Positions 61,672-64,000 of a stretch of 64,000 bases of DNA are shown piece after piece; the stretch's first letter is position 1; the number at the start of each line of letters is the position of its first letter. The stretch is from contig NZ_JAERTY010000009.1 of assembly GCF_016746095.1 (NCBI RefSeq), forward strand, positions 339,940 to 403,939. Direction: 5' to 3'. The DNA is from Sphingobacterium faecale. GTDB lineage: Bacteria; Bacteroidota; Bacteroidia; Sphingobacteriales; Sphingobacteriaceae. The translations under genes were made by a program, and so were the position numbers. A model generated the notes under the pieces. The model was not told the DNA's origin. It ran no database searches and saw only the letters and a list, made by a program, of their open reading frames with translations.

Positions 61672-63039
61672 TTAAAGATTTGCAATGCGAACTTCTTTAG
61701 GGTAGTAGTTATTAATACGATTTGGCATCGCTTTAATCCATCCTAAATCCATTCCTTCATAACGTACAATAATCCAACCGCTCAACTCCTTCTTATTGAC
61801 CAAAGGCGACAAACTTTCTTTACGAAGATAGGTCAACATTTCCTCTAAATCCAGATCCAGAAACGGAATGTCCTTGTGAATTCGATTACTCAAAGCAAGA
61901 TCGTGACTTGGAATCAGGTCTTTGCCAACCACTCGTCCGATTTCTGTGCCAGCATTTTTCAGATAAAGCACTTTCTGTAAAGCTGTTAAATCCTGCTCAT
62001 ATACTTTCGGAAAAATATGTAATAAGTCATGATAAAGAAAGGAATAAAGACCTTCCATATTAGCCCATCCTTGTGCTAGAGATTGTGTTGCCACATTCTT
62101 CTCCATCTTTACTTTCTTAAGAGAAAAACTCGGCACATCTCCCTTACGCTTGAGAATTGCACAGAAAAATCCCTCCCCTGCTACCTTATGTGGATAGAAA
62201 CGATATGAGGTTGCTTCGTGTTTATCTGACTTTCCAACTTCTATACCCCAGGAGGAGTTAACCGATACTGATATCGACTCAAGATTGAATGTATCTATCA
62301 TCCAATCGACGATATCCTCATTCTCTTCTTTTGAATAAGAGCAAGTCGAATAAAAAATAATTCCACCAGTCCTTACAGTCGCTATACTATCCGCTATAAT
62401 GCGCTTTTGTCTTTCGCTACATAACTTGACATTGGCCATCGACCATTCATCCATAGCACCATGGTCTTTATGAAACATACCTGAACCTGAGCAAGGGGCA
62501 TCAATAACAGCAAAATCAAAATATCCAGGTAAACGAGAGAAAGAACTGGGATCATTATTGGAAACAATCACGTTCGCATTTCCCCACTTCACCAGATTAT
62601 CGCGTAGTATAGAAGCCCTACTTTTAATTATTTCGTTTGCGACCAACAAACTGTCTTTGTGTAACGTAGAATTCAACAAGGTAGCCTTACCTCCTGGAGC
62701 CGAACATAAATCCAATGCGCGTATAGGCTCGATATTCAGTTTAAGCTCACGAATAACAAAATCAAGAAACATTGAGCTCGCTTCCTGAGAATAATAACAT
62801 CCAGCATGAAACAAAGGATCCAATGTAAAAATAGGTCTTTTATTAAGGTAAAAACCACCTTCACACCAAGGTATCTCTCGATCAATATCTAGCAGAGACA
62901 AATCAAACTTCTTCCCTGGATTAATACGTATAGAGGATGTTTTTTGTTCTTTATCATGAATGCTAACAAAAGCATTATAATCAAAATGGGGATCTCCTTG
63001 GAGATGTCTAACTAAATCTGGTGGGAGTTTATTACTCAT
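61672..63039 (-). CDS. RNA m5C methyltransferase, NOL1/NOP2/Sun (RsmF-like)
   Basis: 455 aa from the ATG at 63037-63039 (MSNKLPPDLVRHLQG). A longer frame of 36 more codons is not supported. SAM-binding motif LDLCSAPGGKATLLN (109-123) and the two catalytic cysteines Cys183 (DAPCSGSGMF) and Cys233 (STCSYSKEEN). A C-terminal RNA-binding extension runs to 455. It probably methylates 16S rRNA. Two candidate -7 boxes lie in a tandem duplication upstream. Confidence 0.92.
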   Translation of the reverse strand: MSNKLPPDLVRHLQGDPHFDYNAFVSIHDKEQKTSSIRINPGKKFDLSLLDIDREIPWCEGGFYLNKRPIFTLDPLFHAGCYYSQEASSMFLDFVIRELKLNIEPIRALDLCSAPGGKATLLNSTLHKDSLLVANEIIKSRASILRDNLVKWGNANVIVSNNDPSSFSRLPGYFDFAVIDAPCSGSGMFHKDHGAMDEWSMANVKLCSERQKRIIADSIATVRTGGIIFYSTCSYSKEENEDIVDWMIDTFNLESISVSVNSSWGIEVGKSDKHEATSYRFYPHKVAGEGFFCAILKRKGDVPSFSLKKVKMEKNVATQSLAQGWANMEGLYSFLYHDLLHIFPKVYEQDLTALQKVLYLKNAGTEIGRVVGKDLIPSHDLALSNRIHKDIPFLDLDLEEMLTYLRKESLSPLVNKKELSGWIIVRYEGMDLGWIKAMPNRINNYYPKEVRIANL

Positions 63040-63050
63040 GCACAAAAATA

Positions 63051-63077
63051 AAAAGTCAAAACTAAAAGTCAAAACTA
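63051..63077 (-). promoter_or_regulatory. Tandem 13-bp duplication carrying two -7 boxes for the methyltransferase gene
   Basis: aaaagtcaaaact is repeated perfectly at 63051-63063 and 63064-63076. Each copy gives TAGTTTTG on the minus strand (63057-63064 and 63070-63077), a TAnnTTTG match 18 and 31 nt ahead of the ATG. No -33 element is clear. Confidence 0.4.
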
Positions 63078-63101
63078 AAATGAAATCCAGCCTAATAGTC
63101 G

Positions 63102-63109
63102 TATCTTTG
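63102..63109 (+). promoter_or_regulatory. -7 box upstream of the START-like gene
   Basis: TATCTTTG, 25 nt before the ATG at 63134. The TTG at -33 is not present. Confidence 0.4.
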
Positions 63110-63133
63110 ACTATTCTAAATGCTCTTACTTCT

Positions 63134-63517
63134 ATGAAGAATTTCAAGAAATACTACATCATTCCGACTACTCCAGAAGATATTTATCGTGCGTTGACTA
63201 CAGATATCACTATTCGCTTATGGACAGGAGACCTAGTTGAAATAGATGCTCGTGAAGGCGGACAATTTTCGTTTTGGGATGGAGGTATTACGGGACATTT
63301 CATCGAACTAGAACCTTTTAAAAAAATTGTACAGCAATGGTACTTCGGAGAACAGGAAGAGCCCTCTATCGTCACAATAAAACTCCACGAACACAAAAAA
63401 GGCACCTCGTTTGAAGTCAACCATATTAATATTCCTGATGAAGACTATGAGGACATTGTTGATGGTTGGGATCAAGAATATGTAGGTAGCCTTATCGACT
63501 TCTATACAGAAGAATAG
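63134..63517 (+). CDS. START/SRPBCC-like domain protein
   Basis: 127 aa from the ATG at 63134 (MKNFKKYYIIPTTPEDIYRA). The 32 upstream codons of the open frame cover promoter sequence and are rejected. The fold is of AHSA1/SRPBCC type: EIDAREGGQFSFWDGGITGH, ELEPFKKIVQQWYFGEQEEP and a C-terminal helix (VDGWDQEYVGSLIDFYTE). Ligand and role are unknown. It is convergent with the rRNA operon. Confidence 0.85.
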   Translation: MKNFKKYYIIPTTPEDIYRALTTDITIRLWTGDLVEIDAREGGQFSFWDGGITGHFIELEPFKKIVQQWYFGEQEEPSIVTIKLHEHKKGTSFEVNHINIPDEDYEDIVDGWDQEYVGSLIDFYTEE

Positions 63518-63914
63518 AGTTACATTTTTTCCAGCTTAAACCCTTTATTACTCGAATTAGCTATAACGAGTCCTTAATGAGGCCCCTTCCTCTTATACGA
63601 CCGATAAAATCATCTCTCATCTTTCCTTTTAGGCTGCATTTACTTCTTATATAGGTATTTCTTACGAAAGTTCCACAGTTTATAAGCTATCCATTAGAAA
63701 ATATGTTCAGAATAGGTCTCCGGACAGCATTCTGACGAAGGAGTTTTGAGCTACATTCATACAGTAAAAGCCCATAGGGCTTAGCTAGGGCCTTCGTAAA
63801 CAGTCCGCAGGCTGGCGGATACCCTTCCACCTATTACTGCGATAGTATAGATTGAGAAAAGTACGCACAAAACAAAAGCCCCTCCAGTTTCCTGAAGGGG
63901 CTTCGTATTAAAAA
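63518..63914. other. Intergenic region between the START-like gene and the rRNA operon
   Basis: It contains the rRNA operon terminator (63876-63903) and short hairpins such as tccgc/gcgga (about 63809-63825) and agccc/gggct (about 63765-63777). No ORF, tRNA or mobile element is recognised. Confidence 0.6.
63876..63903 (-). terminator. rRNA operon terminator
   Basis: Arms aagcccctccag (63876-63887) and ctgaaggggctt (63892-63903) pair with one mismatch and a 4-nt loop. On the minus strand a T-rich stretch follows. Confidence 0.88.
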
Positions 63915-64000
63915 AGGCACCGACCTACTCTCCCACCTGTTACGGCAATACCATCGGCTCTGGCGGGCTTGACTTCTCTGTTCGGAATGGGAAGAGGTAG
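63915..64000 (-). rRNA. rrf: 5S ribosomal RNA, partial (cut by right edge)
   Basis: The reverse complement reads into the 5S signature: ctacctcttcccattccgaa at the cut end, then cagagaagtcaagcc, and near the 3' end gtgggagagtaggtcggtgc. About 85 of roughly 110 nt are present. The gene runs on the minus strand and its 3' end is near 63916. The rest of an rRNA operon presumably lies to the right. Confidence 0.93.

Noticed and set aside
1..64000. CRISPR arrays, insertion sequences, prophage or integrative-element signs
   Set aside because: No regularly spaced repeats with spacers, no transposase, integrase or phage structural gene, and no tRNA-linked attachment site were seen.

Overview
The window is chromosomal DNA of a Bacteroidetes bacterium, most likely family Sphingobacteriaceae (Sphingobacterium/Pedobacter-like). 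The clues are the gldD lipoprotein gene, the short NuoG, TonB/ExbD proteins of Bacteroidetes type, carboxypeptidase-regulatory-domain outer-membrane proteins, TAnnTTTG-type -7 promoter boxes (often with TTG about 20 bp upstream), few Shine-Dalgarno sequences, and moderate-to-low GC. The species call is inference. No prophage, insertion sequence, CRISPR array, tRNA gene or resistance island was seen. This is core chromosome.

Layout. 1-11845 (minus): a complete complex I operon nuoA-N, with nuoN cut by the left edge. 11951-17971 (minus): an envelope-energisation cluster, exbB - exbD - exbD - tonB - small membrane protein - PstS-like lipoprotein - TPR protein. 18372-19749 (minus): a SUI1/YciH factor and a diacylglycerol-kinase-type lipid kinase. 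20050-21303 (plus): metK behind an S-box-like leader. 21659-27790 (minus): a MoxR ATPase/DUF58/DUF4350/DUF4129/SpoIIM-type cluster with a divergent RDD gene. 28739-34673 (minus): fabD, an M16 peptidase, and a large outer-membrane beta-barrel protein with a small partner. Then rnhB (plus), a YfhO-type membrane protein preceded by an unlisted 37-codon ORF, ktrB-ktrA potassium uptake, an AsmA-like protein and rsgA (all minus).

43783-57947 (plus): polA, a MORN/TonB-C-like secreted protein, psd, a histidine kinase, a DUF47/PhoU-like gene plus Pit phosphate transporter behind a Pho-box-like tandem repeat, an OmpA-family protein, and a TPR - aroE - gldD - metallo-beta-lactamase-fold - LolE-type permease run. 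57949-63517: a small outer-membrane-associated protein and a NifU-like scaffold (minus), bamD - rpoZ - coaBC (plus), an RNA m5C methyltransferase (minus) and a START-like protein (plus). The right edge cuts into a 5S rRNA gene on the minus strand, i.e. the tail of an rRNA operon.

Themes. Many genes serve energy conversion and the envelope: proton-pumping complex I, the proton-driven ExbBD/TonB motor, TonB-receptor-like barrels, BamD, LolE-type permease, and lipid synthesis (fabD, psd, lipid kinase). The least explained items are non-coding or very small: the metK leader, the tandem Pho-like box, the 16-bp repeat array inside the nuo operon, the 37-codon ORF ahead of yfhO, and several promoters whose -7 box lies only 4-5 nt before the ATG.
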